A stretch of DNA of 64,000 bases from Oscillospiraceae bacterium (lineage in GTDB: Bacteria; Bacillota; Clostridia; Oscillospirales; Ruminococcaceae). Positions within the stretch are counted from its first letter, which is position 1, and each line of letters starts with the position of its first letter. This document shows, in pieces, positions 45,685-53,212 of the stretch. The notes under the pieces were generated by a model. It was given only the letters and a program-made list of their open reading frames with translations, had not been told where the DNA came from and did not search any database. The stretch covers positions 1-64,000 of the forward strand of contig WRBI01000008.1 of NCBI GenBank assembly GCA_009784625.1. Reading direction: 5' to 3'. Position numbers and translations under genes: made by a program.

Positions 45685-46320
45685 TTACGCCTTCTTTACG
45701 CTGTCGGTGATGGTCACGATACCGCCCTTAGGGCCGGGGATCGCGCCGCGCAGCGCAATGAGGTTATTTTCCACATCAATTTTGACAACGTCCAAGTTTT
45801 GGACGGTCACCGCTTCTGCGCCCATGTGTCCGGGCAGCTTTTTGCCCTTCATAACTCTGGACGGGGTCGAGCTTGAGCCAAGTGAGCCGGGGTGCCGGTG
45901 AATCGGCCCGCCGCCGTGGCTGCTTTTCTGGGTGCGCCCGCCAAACCGTTTGATGTTACCGGCGTACCCTTTACCTTTTGATGTGCCGTGAACGTCTACT
46001 ACGTCCCCGATTTCAAAAGCGTCCGGCTTAATGATGTCGCCCACGCTCAGCGCCGAGCAATCATCCAGCCTAAACTCTTTGAGATGGCGCTTAACAGGCA
46101 GGTCATTTTTGGCGAAGTGGCCTTTTCGCGGTTTGTTGGCGTTCTTTTCAGCGATGTCGCCATAACCGATCTGCACGGCTTCGTATCCGTCGTTTTCGGT
46201 CGTCTTTTTCTGGACAACAACGCAGGGGCCTGCCGCAATTACGGTCACCGGGACGACTTTCCCTTTTTCGTCAAAGATCTGTGTCATGCCTACTTTTGTG
46301 CCGATGATGCATTTTTTCAC
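45685..46320 (-). CDS. rplC: Ribosomal protein L3
   Basis: 211 residues, early 50S assembly protein near the peptidyl-transferase centre. [26 protein letters not shown]-type start, [17 protein letters not shown] and [20 protein letters not shown]-type loop; the methylated-Gln neighbourhood is present. Separated from rpsJ by a dispersed repeat. Confidence 0.97.
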   Translation of the reverse strand: MKKCIIGTKVGMTQIFDEKGKVVPVTVIAAGPCVVVQKKTTENDGYEAVQIGYGDIAEKNANKPRKGHFAKNDLPVKRHLKEFRLDDCSALSVGDIIKPDAFEIGDVVDVHGTSKGKGYAGNIKRFGGRTQKSSHGGGPIHRHPGSLGSSSTPSRVMKGKKLPGHMGAEAVTVQNLDVVKIDVENNLIALRGAIPGPKGGIVTITDSVKKA

Positions 46321-46373
46321 GAACCATTTCCTCCTAACAGGTTATTGGTTGACCAACCGGCCAACATGACCTT

Positions 46374-46495
46374 GACAATTAACAATTATCAATGACCAAT
46401 TAACAATGTTGGTATCGCTTCGCGATCTTATTTAAAATAATCCGCACAGCGGACACATTCATTGTTAATTGTGAATTGTACATTGTTAATTGAAT
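46374..46495. repeat. Dispersed element, copy 9 (inverted order)
   Basis: Between rplC and rpsJ. CAATTAA arm, then hairpin ATCGCttCGCGAT first, spacer ATTTAAAATAAT, then TCCGCacaGCGGA, then TTGTTAA arm. The hairpin order is opposite to copies 2, 4, 6 and 8, so it is inserted in the other orientation. Confidence 0.9.
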
Positions 46496-46498
46496 CAA

Positions 46499-46810
46499 CT
46501 ACAGCTTGATTTCTACTTCTACGCCGGCCGGCAGCTCTAAGCTGGTCAGAGCTTCCATCGTCTTGTCGGACGGGCGCAGAATGTCGATCAGCCTTTTGTG
46601 TGTGCGCATTTCGAACTGCTCCCGGCTGTCCTTGTACTTGTGAACAGCGCGCAGGATCGTTACGATCTCTTTCTGGGTGGGCAGCGGGATCGGCCCACTG
46701 ACCGAAGCGCCTGTCCGCTTTGCGGTTTCGACGATTTTTTGGGCGGACGCATCCACCAGTGTGGTGTCGTAACCTTTTAGCCTGATTCTGATTTTTTCTT
46801 TGACTGCCAC
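46499..46810 (-). CDS. rpsJ: Ribosomal protein S10
   Basis: 103 residues, also the NusE transcription antitermination factor. [20 protein letters not shown] start, [17 protein letters not shown] and [23 protein letters not shown] 46810 follows GGAGG at eight bases. The frame stays open upstream to 46954 through the leader, but without a ribosome site. First gene of the operon. Confidence 0.97.
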   Translation of the reverse strand: MAVKEKIRIRLKGYDTTLVDASAQKIVETAKRTGASVSGPIPLPTQKEIVTILRAVHKYKDSREQFEMRTHKRLIDILRPSDKTMEALTSLELPAGVEVEIKL

Positions 46811-47099
46811 AGTTTTCGCCTCCTTTTGCTTTTTCGGCGAGAGATTCTCTATACAGTCCACGCATCCGTGTGTTTCGCTGTGTGACATGAAAATATCCGG
46901 CAACCCGCCATCGGGTTCCAGCCGGATCATCCACTCATTTTCCCGCTCACTCACATCCGGCAGGGCGCAAAACCCCGCGCAGTGCTGGTACAGTTAGAAA
47001 AGTCGCCCGGTTTAAAATCGGACATACTCGGCAGAAATAACCCGCAATAATGCGGCAACCTCCTGCTTCAACGCATATCTCGTGCAGTCACGCTTAGCT
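46811..47099 (-). promoter_or_regulatory. S10-operon leader with stem-loop
   Basis: About 285 bases of untranslated leader. A compound hairpin is clear: ATCCGGC (46895-46901) with GCCGGAT (46921-46927), enclosing AACCCG (46902-46907) with CGGGTT (46912-46917). Reading in the transcript direction it is followed by TATTTTCATG, a weak U-rich tract. It could act as an attenuator or ribosomal-protein target; no L4 target motif is recognised with confidence. Confidence 0.6.
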
Positions 47100-47128
47100 A
47101 CTATACCAAATAATAGAATAAAATGCAA
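47100..47128 (-). promoter_or_regulatory. Promoter of the S10-spc-alpha operon
   Basis: Minus strand TTGCAT (47128-47123), 17 bases, TATAGT (47105-47100). It is the only good promoter found upstream of rpsJ and drives about 30 genes. Confidence 0.8.
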
Positions 47129-47209
47129 GTGTTTTTACAAATTTTCTTTGAAAACTTCATTTTTCGGCTTAATGGCAGTGCTGAGCGGCCCGCGGGCGAA
47201 AAGTTGGAC

Positions 47210-47238
47210 TTGCATTTCGAGGTATGTTCTGGTATAGT
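47210..47238 (+). promoter_or_regulatory. Promoter of tRNA-Gly
   Basis: TTGCAT (47210-47215), 17 bases, TATAGT (47233-47238): the same boxes and spacing as the divergent S10 promoter. The tRNA begins 22 bases after the -10 box. Confidence 0.8.
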
Positions 47239-47259
47239 GTTTTTGTTGTGGCAATATTT

Positions 47260-47333
47260 GCGGGTGTTGTACAATGGTAGTACTCCAGCCTTCCAAGCTG
47301 GCGGCGTGGGTTCGATTCCCATCACCCGCTCCA
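47260..47333 (+). tRNA. tRNA-Gly (anticodon TCC)
   Basis: Acceptor stem GCGGGTG (47260-47266) pairs with CACCCGC (47323-47329), discriminator T, encoded CCA. Anticodon stem CCAGC/GCTGG with loop CTTCCAA gives TCC. T arm GTGGG-TTCGATT-CCCAT is intact. No duplicate of the 3' end that would mark an attachment site was seen in the window. Confidence 0.95.
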
Positions 47334-47392
47334 AAAAAACACAGTCCAAAACATTAGAAAAATGCGGTAACTAAGCCATTCTACCTATGATG

Positions 47393-47430
47393 AAATCTCT
47401 GTTTGAGTTGAACGGAGATTTTTCATTTTG
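47393..47430 (+). terminator. Terminator of tRNA-Gly
   Basis: AAATCTCTGTT (47393-47403) pairs with AACGGAGATTT (47411-47421, one G-T pair), followed by TTCATTTT. Confidence 0.8.
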
Positions 47431-47507
47431 CAAATTATTGTTGCGATTTGTGCGTATTCATCCATATGCGTGTTGTAACCTAACCACAAGCGATTAACTT
47501 ATTAAAA

Positions 47508-47556
47508 CCCCAAACGCCCCGAAGCAGCAGTTTTGCCGCATCGGGGCGTTTGGTTT
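47508..47556 (-). terminator. Terminator after the small minus-strand gene
   Basis: Perfect 12-base stem CAAACGCCCCGA (47511-47522) with TCGGGGCGTTTG (47541-47552). On the minus strand it is followed by GGTTTTAATAA. Confidence 0.8.
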
Positions 47557-47558
47557 TG

Positions 47559-47723
47559 CTATTTGCGATAAGTAAATGCTTTAACCGCACTCTCTTCCAA
47601 ACTCGCAATCTGCTGAAATATGCCGTTTGAGATGGCTTCTTCAACCGATTGGCCTGTGACTTTCGCAATATGCTTTAGCCATATACATACCATTTCATCA
47701 AGTTCTATTTGAAATTGCTTCAT
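47559..47723 (-). CDS. Small protein, possibly ribbon-helix-helix, 54 aa
   Basis: Begins MKQFQIELDEMVCIWLKHIA, then TGQSVEEAISNGIFQQI. The strand-helix-helix order fits a ribbon-helix-helix DNA-binding protein or antitoxin, but no family is recognised. ATG 47723 follows AAAGGAGGAAGCATC. It is divergent from the XRE gene and shares a 130-base control region with three palindromes. Confidence 0.65.
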   Translation of the reverse strand: MKQFQIELDEMVCIWLKHIAKVTGQSVEEAISNGIFQQIASLEESAVKAFTYRK

Positions 47724-47739
47724 GATGCTTCCTCCTTTC

Positions 47740-47834
47740 CGGGATATGTCCCATAATATCATACAATCATTTCTGGGACAAGTCCCAGAAATATTTCCTC
47801 CGAATAGTCTAAAATATCATTGGGATATATCGCA
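47740..47834. promoter_or_regulatory. Three operator-like palindromes
   Basis: GGGATATGTCCC (47741-47752), TGGGACAAGTCCCA (47774-47787, inside a perfect 24-base palindrome 47769-47792) and TGGGATATATCGCA (47821-47834). They fit a shared pattern TGGGAYAWRTCSCA and lie between two divergent genes; the first abuts one ribosome site and the third the other. The XRE protein is the natural candidate to bind them. Confidence 0.75.
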
Positions 47835-47853
47835 GATTCGGAGGGTTTGAAGC

Positions 47854-48096
47854 ATGACGCTTAAAGAAGCCATAGCGAATAGGATTCATGAATTGTGTGC
47901 TAGTAAAGGGCTAAACGCCAACAGCCTTGCCACTGTTTGCGGGGTAGACCCATCTACCGTTTACAGCATACTTGGCGAAAAAAGCAAAAGCCCGGAGGTC
48001 GCGTCTATCAAAAAAATTTGTGACGGCCTTGAAATTACATTGGGGCAGTTTTTCAGCACCCCGGAATTTGATACCCTTGAACAAGAGATAAAATAG
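47854..48096 (+). CDS. XRE-family HTH regulator
   Basis: 80 residues, one Cro/CI-type helix-turn-helix: IANRIHELCASKGLNANSLA, then VDPSTVYSILGEKSKSPEVAS. There is no extra effector domain. ATG 47854 follows GGAGGG. It is divergent from the small minus-strand gene and probably autoregulates through the three palindromes. Confidence 0.88.
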   Translation: MTLKEAIANRIHELCASKGLNANSLATVCGVDPSTVYSILGEKSKSPEVASIKKICDGLEITLGQFFSTPEFDTLEQEIK

Positions 48097-48651
48097 CTAC
48101 ACGGCGAAGCAGTTTTGCGCTTTGCGCTGAATTGTCTGCAACGCATCATGGACACTGTAATTTCGATTGGTGCGGCTGTAATTTGCCAACTTACTGATAT
48201 TCAAGAAAAAAGAAAAATTTGACTATCTAAAACTGTGCTGCGAATAAGCATAAGCAATTCGGCTTGCAGCCAAGCAACGTATCGTAGCTATCAAGAACTT
48301 GAGCAGTACAATCCTTAATATTGATACTTATAAGACAAGGGGAAGCCATGGCCTTGTCTTTTTACTATTTCAAATAAAAAATTTACAAACCACTTGAGAG
48401 CGGCACAATCCCTCCTACTACATTATTCATACAGAAACGCCACCCCTTAGTCTTCGATAGGGCGGCGTCCCGGTATTTTCATTGTAATATTTGTTTATGT
48501 GATGCCAAAAACCTTTATTTTACGCATGTTTGCAAGCTTGTCATTATGAACACTCACGCCATACCTCTTGACGCTCAGTTTTGAGCCATAAGGGGATTTT
48601 TCTTTGTGCTTGCACGCGACAAGCAGACTGGACAAGGCACGGTATTGCAAT
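48097..48651. other. 555-base stretch without an intact gene
   Basis: A terminator hairpin AAGACAAGG/CCTTGTCTT followed by TTTTT lies at 48332-48363 on the plus strand and could end the XRE transcript. On the minus strand 48495-48656 stays open, ending in a plausible protein tail (SVKRYGVSVHNDKLANMRK), but it has no start and I do not recognise it; it may be a gene remnant. Confidence 0.5.
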
Positions 48652-48882
48652 ATGTATAATCAGGGCTGGGGGTTCGTAAATAACCTGTTTAAGGTTCTCC
48701 CGCTTAACGCGGCGCAGTATGTCGGTTTTTTGAACTTTAAAGCATCTTTGTTCAACACCGAGACCTGCTATCTCAGCCTTGTGGACAAAGAAATGATGGC
48801 TCTGGTGGTTTCTTCAACCAACGGGTGCGCTTATTGCCTGACCTCCCACGGCGATATCCTGCGCGGGCTTACGGGCAATCCT
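48652..48882 (+). pseudogene. Truncated AhpD-like peroxidase-related gene
   Basis: About 77 residues of the carboxymuconolactone decarboxylase/AhpD family: WGFVNNLFKVLPLNAAQYVG, FNTETCYLSLVDKEM and the active-site region STNGCAYCLTSHG with its CxxC pair. The family continues for about 90 more residues, but here similarity stops after RGLTGNP, where the sequence becomes the reverse strand of eda. The N-terminal ~20 residues are also missing, and there is no ribosome site. Confidence 0.75.
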
Positions 48883-49491
48883 GGACGCCTCAGCCGACAG
48901 GGCGGTGATTTTCTCAAAGTCCTGGCCGGCGATGTCTTTCTTGTCACAGAGCCAACTGCCGCCAGTCGCGTGGATGAAAGGCTCCGAAATGTACTCAGCC
49001 AAATTCTTTTCGGAAATGCCGCCGGTTGGGATGAACCTCACGCCGCCAAAAGGCCCGGAAAGCGCTTTCATCGCTGAAAGGCCGCCGTAAACATTGGCGG
49101 GGAAGAACTTCACAACCGAAAGCCCAAGTGAAAGCGCGGCCATAATCTCGGTTGGGGTCACACAGCCCGGCGTTACCGCGACTTTGTTCATAAGGCACCA
49201 TTCGGCCAAAGCATGGTCAAAGCCCGGTGAGACGATGAACCGCGCGCCGGCCTCTATCGCTCGTCTGCCCTGTTCAAGCGTGATTACCGTTCCGGCGCCT
49301 ACGCACATTTGAGGGACTTTTTCCGCTACCTGTCTTATAGATTCCAATCCCGCGGCAGTGCGCAAAGTAATTTCCATCACGTCAACCCCGACGGCCAAAA
49401 GGGCATTGGCCGTCGGTATCGCGTCCTCCACCCGGTCAAGCACAACAACCGGAACAACGCCACAAGACCCGATTCGCTCCAGTACACGCAT
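48814..49491 (-). CDS. eda: KHG/KDPG aldolase
   Basis: 225 residues. It cleaves 2-keto-3-deoxy-6-phosphogluconate to pyruvate and glyceraldehyde 3-phosphate, the last step of the uronate route encoded here. E40 (DVMEITLRT) and Schiff-base K128 (SVVKFFPAN) are present, with GGISEKN near 160. ATG 49491 follows AAAGGAGAG. The last ~22 residues (after about residue 203) are read from the antisense of the AhpD remnant and do not belong to the family, so the native C-terminus has been replaced. Confidence 0.93.
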   Translation of the reverse strand: MRVLERIGSCGVVPVVVLDRVEDAIPTANALLAVGVDVMEITLRTAAGLESIRQVAEKVPQMCVGAGTVITLEQGRRAIEAGARFIVSPGFDHALAEWCLMNKVAVTPGCVTPTEIMAALSLGLSVVKFFPANVYGGLSAMKALSGPFGGVRFIPTGGISEKNLAEYISEPFIHATGGSWLCDKKDIAGQDFEKITALSAEASRIARKPAQDIAVGGQAISAPVG

Positions 49492-49581
49492 TTTATTACT
49501 CTCCTTTTTGTGTGATGGTCGAACATCCACCGGCCGCCGATGTACAGCCGCTCTTCTCGCATAGTCCAATTGCGGACTGGG

Positions 49582-49767
49582 TCAAACCAAATCACAAATG
49601 GTCCGGCCACGCGAGGCGGCGGGGTCGGTTATCGAATGGCCGCCCCTGATTTCGATGTCAAAGACGTTCAGCCTTTCACAGTCGATGGCAAAGTGGATGC
49701 CATCCCCTGCTTTGGGACCGTTATGTGGCAGAACTTTGGCAATCAGATATTCTCGCCCCTCTCTCAT
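49582..49767 (-). pseudogene. C-terminal TOBE remnant of a sugar ABC ATPase
   Basis: 61 residues. The stretch YLIAKVLPHNGPKAGDGIHF followed by AIDCERLNVFD matches the last part of MsmX/UgpC-type ATPases (pattern A-R-V-x-P...GD-x-I...FD...HLFD). The nucleotide-binding domain is absent. It starts five bases after the uxaA stop and has no clear ribosome site. It is most likely the leftover of a transporter ATPase gene that once belonged to the uronate cluster. Confidence 0.65.
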
Positions 49768-49771
49768 CTGC

Positions 49772-51253
49772 TCAGAGCGTCACACCACTTTTAAAAATAA
49801 CGAACTCGCGAATCCCGTATTTTTCGCTGTTTGTCTGTACTTGACCGCTTGCGAGGGCGACCACGTATCGGTAAAGCTCCTGGCCAAGCGCTTCTAAATC
49901 ATGGCCGTCGACCAATCTGCCCGCGTCAAAGTCGATCCAGTTTTTCTTGCGCTGGGCAAGCGGGGTATTGCTCGAAACTTTCACAGTTGGCACAGGTGAG
50001 CCGAAAGGCGTCCCCCGCCCGGTTGTGAAGATGACCAGATGTGCTCCGCTCACCGCCAGAGCAGAAACGGCCACCAGATCGTTCCCCGGCGAATTTAGAA
50101 GGTTCAGACCCTTTTGGGTAAGCGGGCACCCATAATCTAAAACATCGACAACCGGCGCTGCGCCGCACTTTTGGGTACAGCCCAACGATTTGTCTTCCAG
50201 GGTTGTGATCCCGCCGTCTTTGTTCCCGGGTGACGGATTCTCGTAAATCGGCTGGTTGTTCGAAATAAAGTAATCTTTGAAGTTGTTGACCAGCGCCACT
50301 GTCTTCAAAAAAGTTGCTTGATCCTTACAGCGGTTCATGAGGATGGTTTCTGCCCCAAACATCTCGGGCACTTCGGTCAGAATTGCCGAACCGCCGCCCG
50401 CAATCAGCTTATCGCTCAAAACCCCGGCCAGCGGGTTTGCGGTAACGCCTGAAAGCCCGTCGCTTCCGCCGCATTTAAGCCCCAGGATCAGCTCGCTTGT
50501 CGGAACCGGGCTGCGCGTATCTACCGCAGCAAGATCAATCAGCTCCCGTAAGATTTCGGCCGCGTCCCCAATGTCGTCCTCAAGCTCTTGCACATTCAAA
50601 AACTTGATTCGCGCTTCATCCACCGGGCCGAGTACTTTGCGCAGGTCTTCGATCCGGTTGTTTTCGCACCCGAGGCCCAACACCAGCACCCCGCCCGCGT
50701 TGGGGTGGCGGACCAGGCCGCTCAGCGCTTTTTGTGTGTTTTCAAGGTCACCGCCCAGCTGTGAGCACCCATACGGACGCGGAAAAGCGTAAACACCCTG
50801 CACACTGCCTTTTATGAACGCCTGCGCCCTGCCGGCAGCCGCCCCGGCAATCGAGTTGATACAACCCACCGTCGGAACTACCCAGACCTCGTTGCGGATA
50901 CCAACCTTGCCGTTTTGCCGCACAAAGCCCATAAAGGTATCCGGCTTTACAGGCGGCAGCTTCGGGTTGTTGGGCGTGTATACATAGCGCTCTTTTTCAC
51001 TCAGGCGGGTTTTGAGGTTGTGGGTATGCACGTGCTCGCCGGGATGAATGTCGGCGGTAGCAATGCCGATCGGGCAGCCATACTTAACCACTTCGCTGCC
51101 TCTTTTAATTTCGGCCAGCGCAGCTTTGTGCCCCTGTGCAATGTCGGTCAGAGCAGTCAGGCCGGCGTCGCCCACGCTTACCTGCTCACCTTTTTTAACA
51201 TCCTTTAGCGCAACGGCGACATTGTCAGCCGGATTAATTTTGAGAAAGCTCAT
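49772..51253 (-). CDS. uxaA: Altronate dehydratase
   Basis: 493 residues. It dehydrates D-altronate to 2-keto-3-deoxygluconate in galacturonate breakdown. N-terminal SAF domain (about 1-80), then the catalytic domain with GCINSIAGAAAGRAQ, GLKCGGSDGLSGVTANP and GCTQKCGAAPV, whose cysteines fit an iron site. ATG 51253 follows GGGGGGACGAC. The enzymes before it in the pathway (uxaC, uxaB) are not in the window. Confidence 0.93.
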   Translation of the reverse strand: MSFLKINPADNVAVALKDVKKGEQVSVGDAGLTALTDIAQGHKAALAEIKRGSEVVKYGCPIGIATADIHPGEHVHTHNLKTRLSEKERYVYTPNNPKLPPVKPDTFMGFVRQNGKVGIRNEVWVVPTVGCINSIAGAAAGRAQAFIKGSVQGVYAFPRPYGCSQLGGDLENTQKALSGLVRHPNAGGVLVLGLGCENNRIEDLRKVLGPVDEARIKFLNVQELEDDIGDAAEILRELIDLAAVDTRSPVPTSELILGLKCGGSDGLSGVTANPLAGVLSDKLIAGGGSAILTEVPEMFGAETILMNRCKDQATFLKTVALVNNFKDYFISNNQPIYENPSPGNKDGGITTLEDKSLGCTQKCGAAPVVDVLDYGCPLTQKGLNLLNSPGNDLVAVSALAVSGAHLVIFTTGRGTPFGSPVPTVKVSSNTPLAQRKKNWIDFDAGRLVDGHDLEALGQELYRYVVALASGQVQTNSEKYGIREFVIFKSGVTL

Positions 51254-51302
51254 GTCGTCCCCCCGGATTTAGAACCAGCGTTTTGAGTCGTGAATCAGGT
51301 TC

Positions 51303-52394
51303 TTAGCGCCGAACTCTTGCACCCGCGCCCCCCATCAGACTTTCGACCTCTTTTAGAACAGCCATCGATGTGTCGCCCGGGGTGGTCATAGCCAGCGCTC
51401 CGTGGCAGACACCGTAGTTGAGCGCGGTGTCGTAATCCTTGCCGGCCATCAGGCCGTAGATCAGCCCGGACGCAAAGGAATCGCCGCCTACCCGATCTAA
51501 AATTTCCAGCCCGTCCAGAGACATGCCCTCGTATACATTGCCCTCGGCCCAGCAAATCGCCGACCAATCGTTTATTGTGGCGGTCTTTACTGTGCGCAGG
51601 GTTGTGGCGATCACTTTAAAATTTGGGTAAACTTTGGCCGCCGAGTCAATCATTTTTTTATAGCCGCCAATGTTGAGGTCGGTCAGGTTTTCGGTATGGC
51701 CCTCCACTTCCAGCCCGAGACAGGCGATGAAGTCCTCCTCGTTGCCGATCATCACATCGACGTATTGCGCGATCTCTTTGTTAACTTCCCGCGCTTTGTC
51801 CTGCCCGCCGATGTCCTTCCACAGGGAGGGGCGGTAATTCAGGTCGTAGCTGACAATGGTGCCGTGTTTTTTGGCGGCTTTGCAGGCTTCGAGCGCGACT
51901 TGGGCGCTTGTTTCAGAAAGGGCGGCGAAAATTCCGCCTGTGTGCAGCCAGCGCGAACCACAAGCGCCGAAAATATACGCCCAGTCAACATCACCGGGTT
52001 TTAACTTGGAGGCCGCTGTATTTGCCCGGTCGTTGATGCCGAGTGCGCCGCGGACTCCAAATCCGCGCTCGGTAAAGTTTATTCCGTTGCGCACATTGCG
52101 GCCGATCCCGTCAAAGGGCGCCCACTTGATAAAACGGGTGTCAACCCCGCCCTGAGAGATGAAGTCTTCGATCAGGCAGCCCACGTCGTTGTCTGCCAGG
52201 GCAGTCACCACTGCGGTATCAAATTTAAAGCATTTGCGAAGCCCGCGCGCGACGTTGTATTCCCCGCCGCCTTCCCAGGCGGTGAAGGCGCGCGCATTTC
52301 TGATCCACCCTTCGCCGGGGTCGAGCCGCAGCATCACTTCGCCCAGAGAAATCTCATCGTACATACAGCCCTCTTTTGGTTTGACGCTTAGCAT
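51303..52394 (-). CDS. kdgK: PfkB-family sugar kinase, probable KDG kinase
   Basis: 363 residues. PfkB/ribokinase fold: early substrate motif GGGEYNVARGL, and the C-terminal signature DRVGGDSFASGLIYGL with the catalytic Asp slightly altered (GGDSFASG instead of GAGDAFxAG). From the neighbourhood it should phosphorylate 2-keto-3-deoxygluconate to KDPG for Eda. ATG 52394 follows GGGGAATCACAT. The gluconate-kinase alternative is less likely from context. Confidence 0.85.
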   Translation of the reverse strand: MLSVKPKEGCMYDEISLGEVMLRLDPGEGWIRNARAFTAWEGGGEYNVARGLRKCFKFDTAVVTALADNDVGCLIEDFISQGGVDTRFIKWAPFDGIGRNVRNGINFTERGFGVRGALGINDRANTAASKLKPGDVDWAYIFGACGSRWLHTGGIFAALSETSAQVALEACKAAKKHGTIVSYDLNYRPSLWKDIGGQDKAREVNKEIAQYVDVMIGNEEDFIACLGLEVEGHTENLTDLNIGGYKKMIDSAAKVYPNFKVIATTLRTVKTATINDWSAICWAEGNVYEGMSLDGLEILDRVGGDSFASGLIYGLMAGKDYDTALNYGVCHGALAMTTPGDTSMAVLKEVESLMGGAGARVRR

Positions 52395-52408
52395 ATGTGA
52401 TTCCCCCG

Positions 52409-53199
52409 TTATTTAGGCTGCTTGCCGATGTAGGCAAGGATGCCGCCGTCAACATAAAGGATATGCCCGTTCACAAAGTCAGAGGCTCCGGACGCCAGAA
52501 AGACGGCCGGGCCCGCCAGGTCTTCGGGGCTGCCCCACCGGCCGGGGTCTTGGCGAGAATAAAGCTGTCGAACGGGTGCGGTGAGCCGTCCGGCTGCTTT
52601 TGGCGGAGCGGCGCGGTCTGGCTGGTCGCGATATAGCCGGGGCCAATACCGTTGCACTGGATGTTGTGCTCGCCGAATTCGCTGGCAATGTTTTTGGTGA
52701 GCATTTTAAGCCCGCCTTTCGCCGCGGCGTAAGCCGCAACCGTTTCCCGCCCCAGCTCGCTCATCATCGAGCAAATATTTATGATCTTGCCTGCGCCTTT
52801 TTTGACCATCCCCGGCAGCACCGCCCTGGCCATGATAAACGGCCCGATCAGGTCGATGTCAATCACTTCTTTAAACGCGCTGACTTCCATTTCCAGCATG
52901 GGGATGCGCTTGATGATTCCCGCGTTGTTGACCGGAATATCCACAGCGCCAAGTTCTTTTTCGATAGCGGCCACCATTCCCTCTACCTGCGCCTGGTCGG
53001 TGACATCGCAGACGTAACCCTCGGCGTCAACACCGGCCGCTTTGTACGCGGCCATCCCTTTTTCGACCGACTCTGCCGTGCGTGCGTTGAACGCGACTTT
53101 CGCACCCGCGCCCGCAAGCGCACAGGTCATTTCCAGCCCGATTCCGTGTGCCGCGCCGGTAACGAGCGCCACTTTGCCTTTCAGCGAAAACATCTCCAT
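52409..53199 (-). pseudogene. kduD: Frameshifted SDR dehydrogenase, KduD type
   Basis: The intact N-terminal ~215 residues show an SDR: TGAAHGIG cofactor loop, NNAG, catalytic Ser in ICSMMS and YAAAKGG. After DSFILAKTPAG the frame is lost; the remaining family C-terminus (RWGSPEDLAGPAVFLASGAS, DFVNGHILYVDGG) is read in another frame from about 52545 down to 52409. KduD reduces/oxidises the product of KduI to 2-keto-3-deoxygluconate; gluconate 5-dehydrogenase is a close alternative. The shift lies at about 52536-52548 in a GC-rich run. ATG 53199 follows AAGGGGGCGG. Confidence 0.85.
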
Positions 53200-53212
53200 C
53201 AAAGCCGCCCCC

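Noticed and set aside
46499-46954. Longer S10 reading frame starting in the leader
   Set aside because: The conserved S10 start at GTG 46810 has a good ribosome site; the extension covers the leader hairpin and has none.
47260-47333. tRNA-Gly as the attachment site of the mobile region
   Set aside because: No second copy of the tRNA 3' end and no integrase were seen in the window, so there is no positive evidence for integration here.
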